Shown here one piece after another: positions 1 through 10,875 of a stretch of DNA of 64,000 bases. The first letter of the stretch is position 1. Every line of letters begins with the position of its first letter. The notes beneath the pieces are model-generated. The model was not told where the DNA came from, did not search any database, and worked only from the letters and a program-made list of their open reading frames with translations. Origin of the DNA: Mycoplasmoides gallisepticum (GTDB taxonomy: Bacteria > Bacillota_I > Bacilli_A > Mycoplasmatales > Mycoplasmoidaceae); contig NZ_LS991952.1 of NCBI RefSeq assembly GCF_900476085.1, positions 917,409-981,408 on the forward strand, written 5' to 3'. Both the position numbers and the translations under genes were made by a program.

Positions 1-699
1 TGGAATGTAGTAATCTAATGAGAACTTATCATCACCATTAATTGCTTGGTTAATTACGAACTCTTTAAACTTATTAATATCGTTTTTATTTAATGGATTG
101 AAGTAATGATTTTGACCGTTTTTATCCTTAAAAACATAATAAGCTATTGAATTTTCGCTAATATTGTTCCAGAAATTATTCTTTAATTCATCTAAAGAAT
201 CATATAATTTATCACCGCTACCATAAGCGTATTTTTTGATTAGTTTATATTCTGGTAATAAACTAGCAGCAGCTTGCTCCTTAGTTAATAATTCACCGTT
301 AGCGCCAATATAAGCATCACTTAATTTATTTTGATCAAACGGCTTAATTTGGTTAGTTGTCAGATCAACAATTCCTTTTTCACGATCAGCATAACTAGCA
401 GACAAATCCCCAATAAATTTATTTAAATCAGGATTAGGTTTTCTTGGATCGATCTTGTCATTAAAACCTTCATTCGTAGAAGTAACTAGGTTAGAATTAG
501 ATTGAATTATCGAAGTTAGTTTGTTATCAGAAACAATTGTTGCGCTTATTGAAGCTCCAATAATACCTGAAATTAAACCAGCAGAAGCAAAAGCAACAGC
601 ACCATATAGTAATTGCTTTTTTATTCTGATTGATAGACTTTTTTTTAATTTAACTAGCTTAGCTAATTTAGCTTTGTTATTCATGGGTCGATCCGCCAT
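1..699 (-). CDS. Membrane-anchored surface protein of unknown function (3' end cut by window)
   Basis: The reading frame stays open from an ATG at 697-699 to the window edge, giving 233 residues without a stop, so the C-terminus lies outside. A second in-frame ATG at 682-684 is possible. I prefer the upstream one because TATAAT-like sequence sits about 15 bases before it. The N-terminus is very basic (Lys/Arg-rich), followed by a hydrophobic Ala/Gly/Ile segment at roughly residues 29-55. That suits a signal anchor, and no lipobox Cys is visible. The rest is polar and rich in Asn, Lys and Asp. I do not recognise the family. It heads the same leftward run of surface-protein genes as the next four, and a secreted or surface role is inferred only from the anchor and context. 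Confidence 0.6.
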   Translation of the reverse strand, partial: MADRPMNNKAKLAKLVKLKKSLSIRIKKQLLYGAVAFASAGLISGIIGASISATIVSDNKLTSIIQSNSNLVTSTNEGFNDKIDPRKPNPDLNKFIGDLSASYADREKGIVDLTTNQIKPFDQNKLSDAYIGANGELLTKEQAAASLLPEYKLIKKYAYGSGDKLYDSLDELKNNFWNNISENSIAYYVFKDKNGQNHYFNPLNKNDINKFKEFVINQAINGDDKFSLDYYIP

Positions 700-768
700 A
701 GTCTTGATAATCTAAGATTATAAAATATTTAACGAATTATTTAAAGTATATAGCATATACTTTTTATC

Positions 769-3700
769 TTACATTCATTGGTCGATGTAGTTATGAGCAT
801 CTCTTAATGATAAGAAGAAGATAGTTTTTTTAAGTTTTTGATCAAATACACTGAACAATTCTGAACGATAAATTAATTTTGTTCTAGAACCTACAAAATC
901 TAAATAAACAGTTTTTCTAGTTTTTAGTAATTCGTTGAATTTAGCTTTTAATGTATTGTGACTTGCTGAAGCATCATTGTTGTTATAGAAAATAAATTCT
1001 GTTGAATTTAAACCAAATTTACCCATTCCTTTAGCTACACCAATTTTAGTTTCAGGATCATAGCTAACGATTTCAGTGATTTTAATGTTCTTGCTAGGTT
1101 CATATAAATAACCACCAGCTTCATTATTCGGAACTTGAACTAGTGTTCAATTTTGGGCTTTGTTTAATTCATCTCTTACAACAACTGCTGATAAATTGTT
1201 TTTATTTGAAATATAGCTACCATTTAAAGAAGTTGATACAGTGTGAGGAATAGTAATTAATGAATTAGATAGTAATGTCGCTAATAAGTTTTGGTAAAGA
1301 TCAATTAAATTACTTGAAGCATAAACGCCAGCAACACTTGAACCTCTTGTAGGTTTGTGTAATGAATAAATCTTATTAACATTATTTATATAAGCTTTAT
1401 CCATAGCATATAGGTTTTTATTTTCTAACCATTCAGTAATTTGCAGATCTTTTATCTTATCAATATCAGTTGGTGAATATTGTTTTTGATTGTAGTATAA
1501 GAACGATGCATTTTGCGGTCTTGTGATTTGAATCGGCTTAATTAATTTAATATCTTTAATAGTTCTTTCTTTTAAAGTTTTTAAACCTAATAATTGAGTT
1601 TTCTTATAACCACCAGTTCATACATATTGAACTTGACCAATTTGGAACACGTAGTAGTATTCTTCTTCTGTTGGAAAGAAAACATTCACCAATAAAACAG
1701 CAATGTGCATAGCCACTGTTAATCCATAGAAAACAGGAAATAAAGCACCAACTATTGCAGTACTTTTTTTAATAAATGAAGTAAATTCACCAGCTAAAGA
1801 TAAAGAAACAGAAATAGTTGAAGCAGCTGTTTGTAATCCAGCAATAACTAAATCCTTAGTACGGTTTAATACACTTGGACTATTTATTAAAGTATTAACT
1901 GTTACAGCAGAACTTAAAATTGTTGCAAAACCTTCAAGGACTGAACTAATTACAAAAACAGTTTGTAATTTTTTCTGATCTTTTTGTAATTTTTCAAGAG
2001 CACTTAATTCATTAACATTAACTTCTTTTGGATTTTGAAGAATTGCAGGAGATCCTGCTTTCTTAGAAGTTGAGAATGTTTCTGAATTATTAATAACAAC
2101 TTTATTAGCGTTTTCATTACTATTACTAGTTGAGGGTTGTTCTGAGTTATCCTCTACTAATCTAATTGATGATCTTAGTGATAAACTTGCAGATCTAGCT
2201 TCTGGTTTGTTATTAATTACAGAAGGAAATTGTTGCATGTAAGTTAGATACAAATCAACATAGTGATCACTTGATAAAGATTTTACAAAAGTACTTACTT
2301 GAGATAAATATTCTGCAGCTTTTTTAAGATCAGTTTTTTGAACTTCTTTTATTTTTCTGTATAAATTACGAATATAAATAACTGTTCCAAAATCAACATT
2401 AATACATTGTAAGTATTCTAAAACATTCTTAGGTATATCAGCAAATAATTCTCTTACTTTTGGTCTTTCGGTTGGAACATCTCTTAAAACTAATGGAATT
2501 TCGTTTTTAATAGTTTCAATAGCACTAGTTTGTAAAAATTGGTTACGAATTCATTTTAAGCTAAACGCATCTTGGAAACCATTAATAATTCTTAATGTAT
2601 TTTCATCAAGATTATTTTGCATTAATGAACTTTGACTAAATCCAGCTACGAATAATGCTTGAGTTAGGTTTTGAGCTGATAATAATCATCAAATAGCTGA
2701 AAGAGTTGGTCAACTGTTTTTGATTTTAGTTTCAATTTCTTGAATTTGTTTATTACCAAATAGATTTATCCCTTTGATTGTATCTATTAAACCTTGTTCA
2801 TTTAAAATCGCACCTGGTGTTGCAGCAACTATGTTAGACAACATTAGCATTGTCATAAAGATAGTTAAATTCGAAAATTGATCATATAAGTTTGGTAATA
2901 GATTTTCAAGACTAGCTGATACATCAAAGTCGTTGTTGCCAATACCAAAATAAACTTTAAATGAGAATGAGTTTCCGTTTAAATCTTTATTAGCAAGAAT
3001 ATCGAAACCGCTTGGTTTAGCATAACTATTAATTAGTTGTAATGTGCTATCAATTTTATTTGATAACTTAATAAAGAAATCTTTTAATAAGAAAATCAGT
3101 TGCTCTTTTGCTTTATTAGCAATTAAACTATCTAATAGGTAAGAATATAAGATTGGGATTTTATAGAATGAACTAAAACGCTTAGCTTTATTAAATTTAG
3201 CTACAGTATCTAATAAACCTTTATAAACTTCAGGTTGTTGAATTTTTAGTTGATAAATGAAATCTGCTCAAGCTAAATTAAGTTTCAAATTATTAGAATA
3301 CTGTGCTGTTCTTAATTGTTGTTCGCTATAAGGGAAATAAAAAATAAAATCTTTAGTTTCAAGGTTTCTATTTAATATTTTAATTTCCTTTTCATCACCA
3401 ATGCTAATTTCGCCTAATAAGAAGTCAAATCCTGATGTAACTATATCAGACGAAATAGAACGATATAAACCAATTGGTAAAGTACTAGTCTTTGTTCAAT
3501 TAGCTGGATTTGTTATCGTGTTAATATCTGCATTACCTTGGAATAATAACGGACCATAAAAATTATAGTTATCATCTTCAGAAGTATCTACAAAATATTG
3601 TGATGCATTGTTATTAGCGCTTATTCTTTGGTAATGAACTGGAATATCTTTAGCAGGAACATTACTTTTGATTTGTTGAACTGTATCACTTAAATTTAAT

Positions 3701-4365
3701 GAAGGATCTACATTGATAGTAGTTATTGCATCACCTTTATTAATTTCAACCTGCAGTTTAGAATTCTTAGTAATGTAATTAAATAGTTTTAAACGTTCTG
3801 TTTGACTATTTTTTCTTAATTCGTCAACATTAATTGGTTCTGAATTAGTATTATCGCTATTTCGTAGAACAACAATTTTATCTGCTTCTTCAGATAATAA
3901 ATCCTTTTTAGTTTCAATATAAGCAGTTAAATCAGCTTGAGAACTAAACAAAGATCCGTCATAAAACAAAACATTATCTTCTCGATATAAAGAATCTTGT
4001 GCTTGTTCTTTTTTAGCATAGACATTTTGATCAAATCCTACAAACCCTTCTTTAAGAGCTGATGGTTCATAAAAGTTTTTTGCAAATACATTATCGTATA
4101 AACTCTTAGTTTTTGGATCTGTATATGACTGATAATTTTCAACTAAATCATTTGAAGATAAAAGAGAATAGTAGCTTTCCTTGTTAACTTTTTCACCTTT
4201 ATATTCTTCAGAAGACCCAGCAAAACTTGGAGCAGTTTTTTCTAGTTCAGATGACTGTCTTACAATAGGAGGTCTTATTACATTATTACAAGACGATAAA
4301 ATGAACGAAGGTAATATAAATAACCCTATTGCTAATTGTTTTTTGAACAATTTAGATTTTTTCAT
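769..4365 (-). CDS. Large lipoprotein, 1198 aa, unknown function
   Basis: One frame runs from ATG 4363-4365 to TAA 769-771 when TGA is read as Trp; I followed it codon by codon through most of its length and found no TAA or TAG. The N-terminus is a classical lipoprotein signal: basic start, hydrophobic stretch ending in L-S-S-C, with Cys near residue 26. The body is Asn/Ser/Lys-rich. Around residues 800-910 there are hydrophobic helices (for example a segment with A-I-V-G-A-L-F-P-V-F-Y-G-L), so the C-terminal third may be membrane-associated, which is unusual for a lipoprotein already anchored by lipid. It starts about 20 bases after the stop of the upstream gene, so the two are probably co-transcribed. 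I do not recognise the family. Lgt, encoded at 45.8-46.9 kb, would acylate it. Confidence 0.75.
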
Positions 4366-4384
4366 ATCAATTAAAATTTAGTTT

Positions 4385-6649
4385 TTAAATTTTTGTAAAG
4401 AAACCTGAGAATTTACTTCTAATTGATGAACTTCAAGAAGTTAAACGATTTTTAATTTTAGTAGGACGAGGTACATTATTATTTGCAGATACTTTATTCA
4501 ATTCAGTTTCATCTCACATTCCAAAGTGTGGTCTGTACCAAGGGAATTGAATACTATCATCTTTAGATTTTTTAGTGAATATACTCTTAATTTGTGATCC
4601 TCATCTATTTAATCTACTTAAGATAGATGAACCAAAATTTGAAGCTTGAGTATCATTAAGAGTAACACTGTAACCTTTTTCAGTTGATGAAGTTGATTTA
4701 ATTGTGTCGTAATTTCTTTCTGGTAATGGAGGAGGAACTTCAGCTAATTCTCTTAGAGCTTGTTGTCTCTTCTTAATTTCATTAACTTCATTAATAGTAG
4801 CATCTGAAGCAACAGCTGGTTTTCTTGTTTTATCAATTCTTGCGTAAATTGAGTAATCAGTTTCTTGTTTTTCTTTATTATCATCAATAACTAAAATAAT
4901 TGAGTTTTTAGAACTGTCATAAACTGATTGGTAATCTCTAACACTACCATAAAGATCAACTTTAGGAATTGCGTATGTAGATGAACCTGATTGATAAAGA
5001 TTTTCGGTTAATAAAGCAGCTGCATAAACTGATGGGTCAGTTGAGTTACTTCTAGATGAGAATAGTGATTTTAATGAAGCAGCAGTTTCATATTTGTTAG
5101 CTTCACTTAATGATTCAACTGGCAAGAATACTGGTGATACTTTTCTTTTATTATTTACATCATTATAAGTAACTTGAGCTAAGTAGAATCCTTGTTCAAA
5201 TAAATTCTTACCTTCTCTTGTTAATTTTTTAGCAACTACATTAACTGGTTGAGAAATTAACGGTCTTCCTAAATTATCTCTAGGAACAATGCGTTTTTCT
5301 AAACGTCTACCACGGAAACCATCAGATAATACTGTCAAGAAGCTTAAGTTACTAGTTTGACCTATTGAAGGTTTTATGTTGCTAGTTTTAGTTAATTCTT
5401 TTTCAATATCGCTAATTGAATAAGATCTAGCAATTCCGTCTTTAGAGAAAATTGAGTATTCATTTGAAGAACTTGATGTAGAGCTTGTGCTAACTGTTGA
5501 ATTAGATCTAGATAAGAATCTCTTAGCAGAATCTTTGTCGTTCTGGCTTGGTTTAGCAACTGTTGAATCAGATTCGTCAAATAATTTATCTAAATCATAA
5601 CTTTCTCATGAATCAGTTGAACTAGAACTTGTTGAGTTAGATCTCTTGAATGCGCTTGGTGATGTAACATTACTATTCGAATCTACAGAAACATCAACGA
5701 AACTAATCTGACCAGAGTTTTGTTTAGCTAAATAGTTAATAATAGCACTTGGGTTACCCATTTCATTAGGGTTTTGGTTAATGTATTTTAAGAACGAACG
5801 GAATTCTGGATTACTAACATAATCCCCACCTACAATGCCAGTATTTTTTCTATCGTTATCAAATCAAAATTTAGGCGCTCAAAAAGTTCCTCTCTTTCCG
5901 TCTTTATCTTTAATTTCGATTAAGTCAAACTTTTCAAGAGATGCATCAGCTAAATCATCAATATTAGATTTAGTTAGATTAAACTCTCTTAACACCGTGC
6001 TCTTTTTAACTGTAGAAGTTTGTTTAGGAGTAACATCTTTAGAAGATTTATAAGTGTTTAATAATAAACCAATACCAGCTCCAATAGCACCAACTGCAGC
6101 AATTCCACCAATCACTCCTCCTGCAGCAGCACCTACATTTAAATTTTCTGATAAGTTTCCATTATTATCAGTGGTTATTCCTTCATGTGGAACTAGTCCT
6201 GGAACAGAAACCCCTGGAGAGTTGATAGCTCCATTTGAATCCATACCTTTTTCTGGATGGAAGTTTTGATTAATTATTCCGTCATCCCCTATAGCTCCAT
6301 TTGAATTCATACCTTTTTCTGGATGGAAATTTTGATTAATTATTCCATCATCGCCTTTGTATGCACCTGTGTCATCATAACCTTCTGAACCAGTTGCATT
6401 TTTAGAAGATTCAGTATCTTCCGCCATTAATTGGTCCGTATTCGTATTGTCGCGAGACGGTCTATTATTAGGGTTGGTTGGATGGTTTGTTGGTTCAGAA
6501 GAATCAGCTGACTTATTTTGAATAGGTTAAATAACGCGATTTAAATTAGCAGTCGTTAATGAAACCGGAATTGCTACAGCAGTAGCAGCTGTAACAACAC
6601 CTAATGATGATAAAAGAATCATTTTTTTAAGAGGTACTTTTTTTGACAT
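4385..6649 (-). pseudogene. Ser-rich surface protein, paralogue of the next gene, interrupted by in-frame TAA
   Basis: The frame begins with ATG 6647-6649 and a typical signal anchor (M-S-K-K-V-P-L-K-K-M, then a hydrophobic Leu/Val/Ala stretch). It meets TAA at 6527-6529 (codon 41), then continues in the same frame to TAA 4385-4387, about 755 codons in all. Beyond the stop come a 22-residue tandem repeat (G-D-D-G-I-I-N-Q-N-F-H-P-E-K-G-M core), a Gly/Ala-rich TM segment, a Ser-rich region, and blocks that match the neighbouring gene at 6824-9232: an N-T-G-I motif followed by an F-x-x-F-L-K-x-x-N-x-N-P pattern, and V-P-R-D-x-x-G-R-P. An ATG at 6425-6427 could restart translation but would lack the signal. 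It is either a recent pseudogene or switched by a single base. Function unknown; surface localisation is inferred. Confidence 0.65.
6225..6356 (-). repeat. Two tandem 66-bp units encoding a 22-aa repeat
   Basis: Units 6225-6290 and 6291-6356 differ at only a few bases and encode G-D-D-G-I-I-N-Q-N-F-H-P-E-K-G-M followed by N or D and S-N-G-A-I. The length is a multiple of three, so unit gain or loss keeps the frame of the host gene (4385-6649). This is typical of size-variable surface proteins. Confidence 0.85.
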
Positions 6650-6767
6650 AATCGATATGTTTCTTTAACAAAAATTAATCTTAATCTTATTTTAAAACTA
6701 ATTATTATTTTTTTCTTGATAAATCATCATATAATAATAAAATTTATTAATTCATTTATTTAAATAA

Positions 6768-6810
6768 ATAGAAAAAGAAGAACCAAGAACAATTAGGTTC
6801 TTCTTTTCAT
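6768..6810 (-). terminator. Rho-independent terminator, leftward
   Basis: On the minus strand AAAAGAAGAACC pairs with GGTTCTTCTTTT across an 11-base loop and runs into T-rich sequence. It lies 15-55 bases after the stop of the 6824-9232 gene and before the start of the 4385-6649 gene, so these two are separate transcription units. Confidence 0.75.
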
Positions 6811-6823
6811 TAATAACTAATTA

Positions 6824-9232
6824 TTATCTACGCAAGAATGCGAATCTAGTTCTGAAGAAGTCCGCAGTTAAACTAAAGAAGTTTGAAACTCGTTTTCTAA
6901 TCCAATCTAGAATTCCTACTCTAATTGAATTTTCATTAGATGAACTATTAGAAGAAAATGAACCTTTAATTTTTAATGGTTCTTTGGTTTTAATAGTCTT
7001 ACTATTTAATTTAGAAAAATCTTCAACAATTGTTTTTTCTCTTGTTGAATCAATTTTACTATTTTCATTCATCGCATTTACAATGATAGGAGAACTTAAT
7101 TCTTTGTTTCTTCTTTCAGAATCAGAACTTATTTTTAAAAGTGATCTTGAAGCAGATTCAACTGTAGTTTTTTTAGTATTTAAAACTCTAAAATTCACAC
7201 CATTAGAATCAAGTCTAATTGAACTATATATAACTTTATCTACATCATTAGCAGATAAACTGCGTTTTAGTTGATCACGAATTTTTCCATCTTTAAAAGT
7301 GTTTTCGAATGATAAAGTAGCGTAAGTTAAATCACCTTCGTTATTTATACTATAATGAGGAATTATATGTTTATTAGGATTTTCTTTTTTGATTTGATCA
7401 AATTTTTGAATAAAGATATACGGATTATCTTTAGCTCAAGGATCGTTTCAAATAAGTTTTAATGAATTTTCAAAGTAATCTTTATTCTTTTTATCTAATA
7501 AAACTACAGGAATAAAGAATGAACGAGCTTCTCGCTTAAAGGTCTGGTTATTACCTCTAGTTGTTGTAATGTATATATAGCCTGTTTTTAATGCTGAAGG
7601 ATTGTTCTTTACGAAGGTTCCGGCAACTTGATTGAACGGTTTTGATATAACTGGTCTACCTTGTCTATCTCTTGGAACTTTAGCGTAAGAAGCAGGTTCA
7701 ATTTCATCATTTCCATTAAGAAATTTATTTAAAATTTTTAGGTTATCAAATGAACCTTCATTTGGTGTACTTAATACTGGAGCTTCTCAAATTAATGCTT
7801 TTTTAATTTTATCGCTTATCTTATCGATTTTATTAGCACCACTAATTAATGTATTACCTTTTAATTCATCATAAACTTTATCTAAGTCTAAATTTGCTGA
7901 TAATTTAGGTAAAGTAACATCATTGTTATCAGCCCTTTTATCTTTACCAGTACTTATAAATTTATAGTAGTTTTTAATTAATTCTTCAGAAGAAGCGCTA
8001 TCCAATGTACCGTTTTTAGATTTAGCCGAATATTTTACGTAACTTTTAACTAATTTGTTTGCCGAATTTTCAAGATCATTAGAACTTGTTAAAACAACTG
8101 GTTTGTTAGGACTATCAATTTTTTGAGAAAGGTATTGTTCGTACGAAGCACCTAAAGCAGTTAATGGATCATCTGTTGGTTTTCTAACATCTTTAGCGGC
8201 TCTAATTCCAACGTTATTTTCTTCATTAGTCACAGCACTTAGATTAGGTAATCTAACAGAATTTCTTGGCGAACTATTAGTTGAACTAACACTTTCATCA
8301 TCTAAAAAGCTAAATGCTTCTTCTATTAATTGATCAGTAGATTTTAGGTTAGATTGAAAATGCTTAACTTTATTATTATTCTTATCTAAGTAATTAAAGA
8401 AAGCTAATTTATTATCTTTTTGTTCTGGATTTTCATTTAAAAATTTAACGAAATCACCAAAATCAGGGTTTATAATACCAGTGTTAAACCCATCATTCAT
8501 TGAAGCAAATCAATCAAGAGGTAATAAATAATTACGTTGCGTATTTTCTTTTTTGAAATCAATTACTAAATCTTTAAGTTGTCTTCCTTGAGCTAATAAT
8601 GACTTGTTTGATGAAGGAGAATCTAACGGAATTGATGTTAATTCAACTTCGTTAGGTCTAGTTTGTAAATCTATAGCAGTTGGAACTGTTCATCTATTAG
8701 ATGAATTCTTTTATTTATAACCAAGAACTGAAATACCAGCAAGAGAAGCTCCTAATACCGCGCCAACGGTTGATCCTATTATAACAGCTAGATTCGGTTT
8801 ATCGATATTACCGCTAACCTCTTTATCTTTTATGTTGGGCATCGAATTATTAACTGAACCTACAGGGTTAATAGGTTGGTTTCCGTTAATTGGAGCAGAT
8901 TCATCTTCACTTGTTTTTTCATCTGAAGATGAAACAGAAGTTTGATCACCTACAATAATAACGTTTTTAGAATCTTTTGCATTTTCTTCATCTAAGAATG
9001 GTAAGAATGATAGATCATTATTCTTAACCGAACTATCACTAGAAGAGTTTGATCCATTTATAGGAGGATTAGAATCGTTCTTATTTTCTTTAGCTGCGTT
9101 TTGCGAACTTTGTTTAAAGTCGGTTGCATTGTTTTTACTAGCAAAAACAACTGGTGTAATAATAGCAGTTGTTGCTACTGCTAAAGCTGTAGTCGTAATT
9201 ACAGCTATTTTTCCTTTTGATAATTTTTTCAT
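6824..9232 (-). pseudogene. Ser/Asn-rich surface protein, paralogue of 4385-6649, interrupted by in-frame TAA
   Basis: ATG 9230-9232 opens a signal-anchored protein (M-K-K-L-S-K-G-K, then a Thr/Ala/Val hydrophobic stretch). A Ser/Asp/Asn-rich stretch follows, then a Gly/Ala/Leu-rich TM segment (I-I-G-S-T-V-G-A-V-L-G-A-S-L-A-G-I). TAA at 8711-8713 comes directly after that TM segment, at codon 174. The same frame continues, reading TGA as Trp, for about 630 more codons to TAA 6824-6826. It carries blocks shared with the neighbour at 4385-6649: an N-T-G-I-I segment, F-V-K-F-L-N-E-N-P and V-P-R-D-R-Q-G-R-P. The short product (173 aa) could still be a membrane protein, but the shared downstream region shows the ancestral gene was about 800 codons. 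Unknown family. Confidence 0.65.
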
Positions 9233-9379
9233 AACGAGATAACCTAACCTATATATATAACTATATATATATTACTTTAATTTAGCTAAATTTTGTTATT
9301 ATCTACAAAGTTTTTAGCAAATTGTTTAACGAATGATATTGAAATTATAATTTAATTTTTATAAAGAGTTTGAATATTT
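9233..9379. other. Intergenic, AT-repeat promoter region
   Basis: It contains alternating TATATATA tracts (9250-9275) just upstream of the 9232 start and no gene. It probably holds the promoter of the 6824-9232 gene; no exact -35 box was recognised. Confidence 0.4.
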
Positions 9380-10195
9380 CTATTTTTTATTTTGAAAATT
9401 ATTTTGAGCATTCTGAACTTGAGGGCTTCTTAAATTAACTTGGTTAGAATTAATTTGAACAGGGAATTTACTTTTATTATTCAATGACATATTAGGTTGA
9501 TTCATTGAATTTATATTCGTTAATGGCTTTTGATTTCGAACCATCAGATTTTTCTGGTTATTAACGAATCCATGCACTGGTTTTTGTTGAAATCTATTAG
9601 GTAGTCTTAATTGTTGATTATTATTAATTTTTAATTGCGGATTGAAATTCGAATTAACTACTAAATTATTGTTAGCAATAATATTTCGATTAAAAATCTG
9701 ACGTTTTATATTATTAGCTGGTACATTAACTTGGTTTGGTATTAATTTAATATTAGGTTGATAATTGATTTTTGGCGGAATAATTTTTTCTTGTTTTAAT
9801 ACATTATGTTCATCACTTTCAGAAGAAGTAAGTAATTTTTGTTCTTTGACTTTCTTTGTTTCTCTTATGATTTCTAACTGTAACGCTTTAAGCAAATTAA
9901 CTTTTACTAAATAGTTCATTATACACATACAGATTCCACTTATTAAGAAAACTAAACCAAAGATTACACCAATTATTCCCATTGCTAGTAACCCAACACC
10001 AGTTGATGTTAGTTCTATTTCGTTGTTATTAGAAACCTGTCTTAATGATCTACCAACAATACTAAATCCTAAAGCGCCTAAAAAAATAAAAACAGCAGCT
10101 AAAACAAAAAAGATAACAATAATATTAATTTTTGTTTTCTTATTCAATAAAGATTGTTTGTTATTTGTTTTTTCTTTTTTATTTGTATCTGACAT
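9380..10195 (-). CDS. Two-TM protein with Asn/Gln-rich tail, unknown function
   Basis: The 271-residue frame runs from ATG 10193-10195. The first 25 residues are Lys/Asn-rich and cytosolic in style. Two hydrophobic helices follow at about residues 25-48 and 65-95, the second containing Cys (G-I-C-M-C-I-M). After a short charged segment with coiled-coil character, the last 140 residues are dominated by Asn, Gln, Pro and Lys with loose N-x-P-N and N-N-Q-x motifs, suggesting a disordered, low-complexity tail. No family recognised. It is the first gene of the leftward surface-protein run and has its own upstream gap of about 120 bases. The low-complexity tail could be exposed or could act inside the cell as a cytoskeletal element; the sequence does not decide this. 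Confidence 0.6.
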   Translation of the reverse strand: MSDTNKKEKTNNKQSLLNKKTKINIIVIFFVLAAVFIFLGALGFSIVGRSLRQVSNNNEIELTSTGVGLLAMGIIGVIFGLVFLISGICMCIMNYLVKVNLLKALQLEIIRETKKVKEQKLLTSSESDEHNVLKQEKIIPPKINYQPNIKLIPNQVNVPANNIKRQIFNRNIIANNNLVVNSNFNPQLKINNNQQLRLPNRFQQKPVHGFVNNQKNLMVRNQKPLTNINSMNQPNMSLNNKSKFPVQINSNQVNLRSPQVQNAQNNFQNKK

Positions 10196-10320
10196 AAGAT
10201 TTTATTTAATGGTGCTAATCATTTAATCAATTTAATGATAATCGAAAACTTGAATTATTGTATCTATATAAATTTCTATTTATTTTGAATGTTATTTTAA
10301 TACAAAAAATAACTGAGATG

Positions 10321-10875
10321 TTAAACAAAATTATTGGATTTTTGTTTCATATTAAATAGCATTATGCCTGTAGCCACAGACACATTCAAGGATTGAACCT
10401 TGTCTGTATACATTGGAATCTTAATTTGGCAATCCGAATTCTTAATTAGTTGGTTAGACACACCTTTTTGTTCATTACCTACAATTAATATAGATTTTTT
10501 AGCATATTCTTGGTTGTAGTCAGCAGCCTCACTGCTTAAATTCGAAACGTAAGATCAATATCCATATTTTTCTTGAAGGTCTTTTATGGCATATGAAAGG
10601 TTTGCAACTTCAATTAAATTAAGATAAAAACAAGCACCAAGCGATGTTTTTATTACAGTGTTATTAATTCTGGCTTAATTATCTTTTTTAAAAATCACGC
10701 CAGATACATTAGCTACTAAACATGTTCTTAATATTCCACCAAAGTTACCTGGGTCTTGTATTTGATCTAAAACAACAAGAATTCTTTCTTGTTGTTCTTT
10801 AATGCGTTCGCAAAATTCATTAAATGATGTCGCTAAAGAATTAGCATCAATTTCAGCAGGTAACACAGCAGTTAT
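10321..10875 (-). pseudogene. SpoU/TrmH-family RNA 2'-O-methyltransferase, N-terminally truncated and with nonsense codon
   Basis: The minus strand encodes hallmarks of the SPOUT RNA methyltransferases. Motif 1 is V-L-D-Q-I-Q-D-P-G-N-F-G-G-I-L-R-T. Later come N-T-V-I-K-T-S-L-G-A, then I-L-I-V-G-N-E-Q-K-G-V-S and I-P-M, and the knotted C-terminal S-L-N-V-S-V-A. The family is RlmB-like, methylating 23S rRNA from S-adenosylmethionine. The N-terminal substrate-binding part is missing: upstream of about 10,860-10,875 the sequence becomes aldehyde dehydrogenase on the opposite strand. TAA at 10675-10677 also breaks the frame between the K-K-D-N and I-N-N-T-V segments. It is therefore a dead gene cut by the rearrangement that placed the duplicated MIB-MIP block here. 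Confidence 0.85.

Noticed and set aside
769..4365. Many short separate ORFs on the minus strand in one frame
   Set aside because: They are pieces of one gene split at TGA, which is Trp in this organism. The same applies to ligA, the SNF2 gene, hprK, lgt, gltX, serS, gyrB, dnaN and the MIB genes.
5392..5580. A 62-residue Leu/Gln-rich ORF inside the 4385-6649 gene
   Set aside because: It lies out of frame with coherent coding sequence of the host gene and has no start signal of its own.
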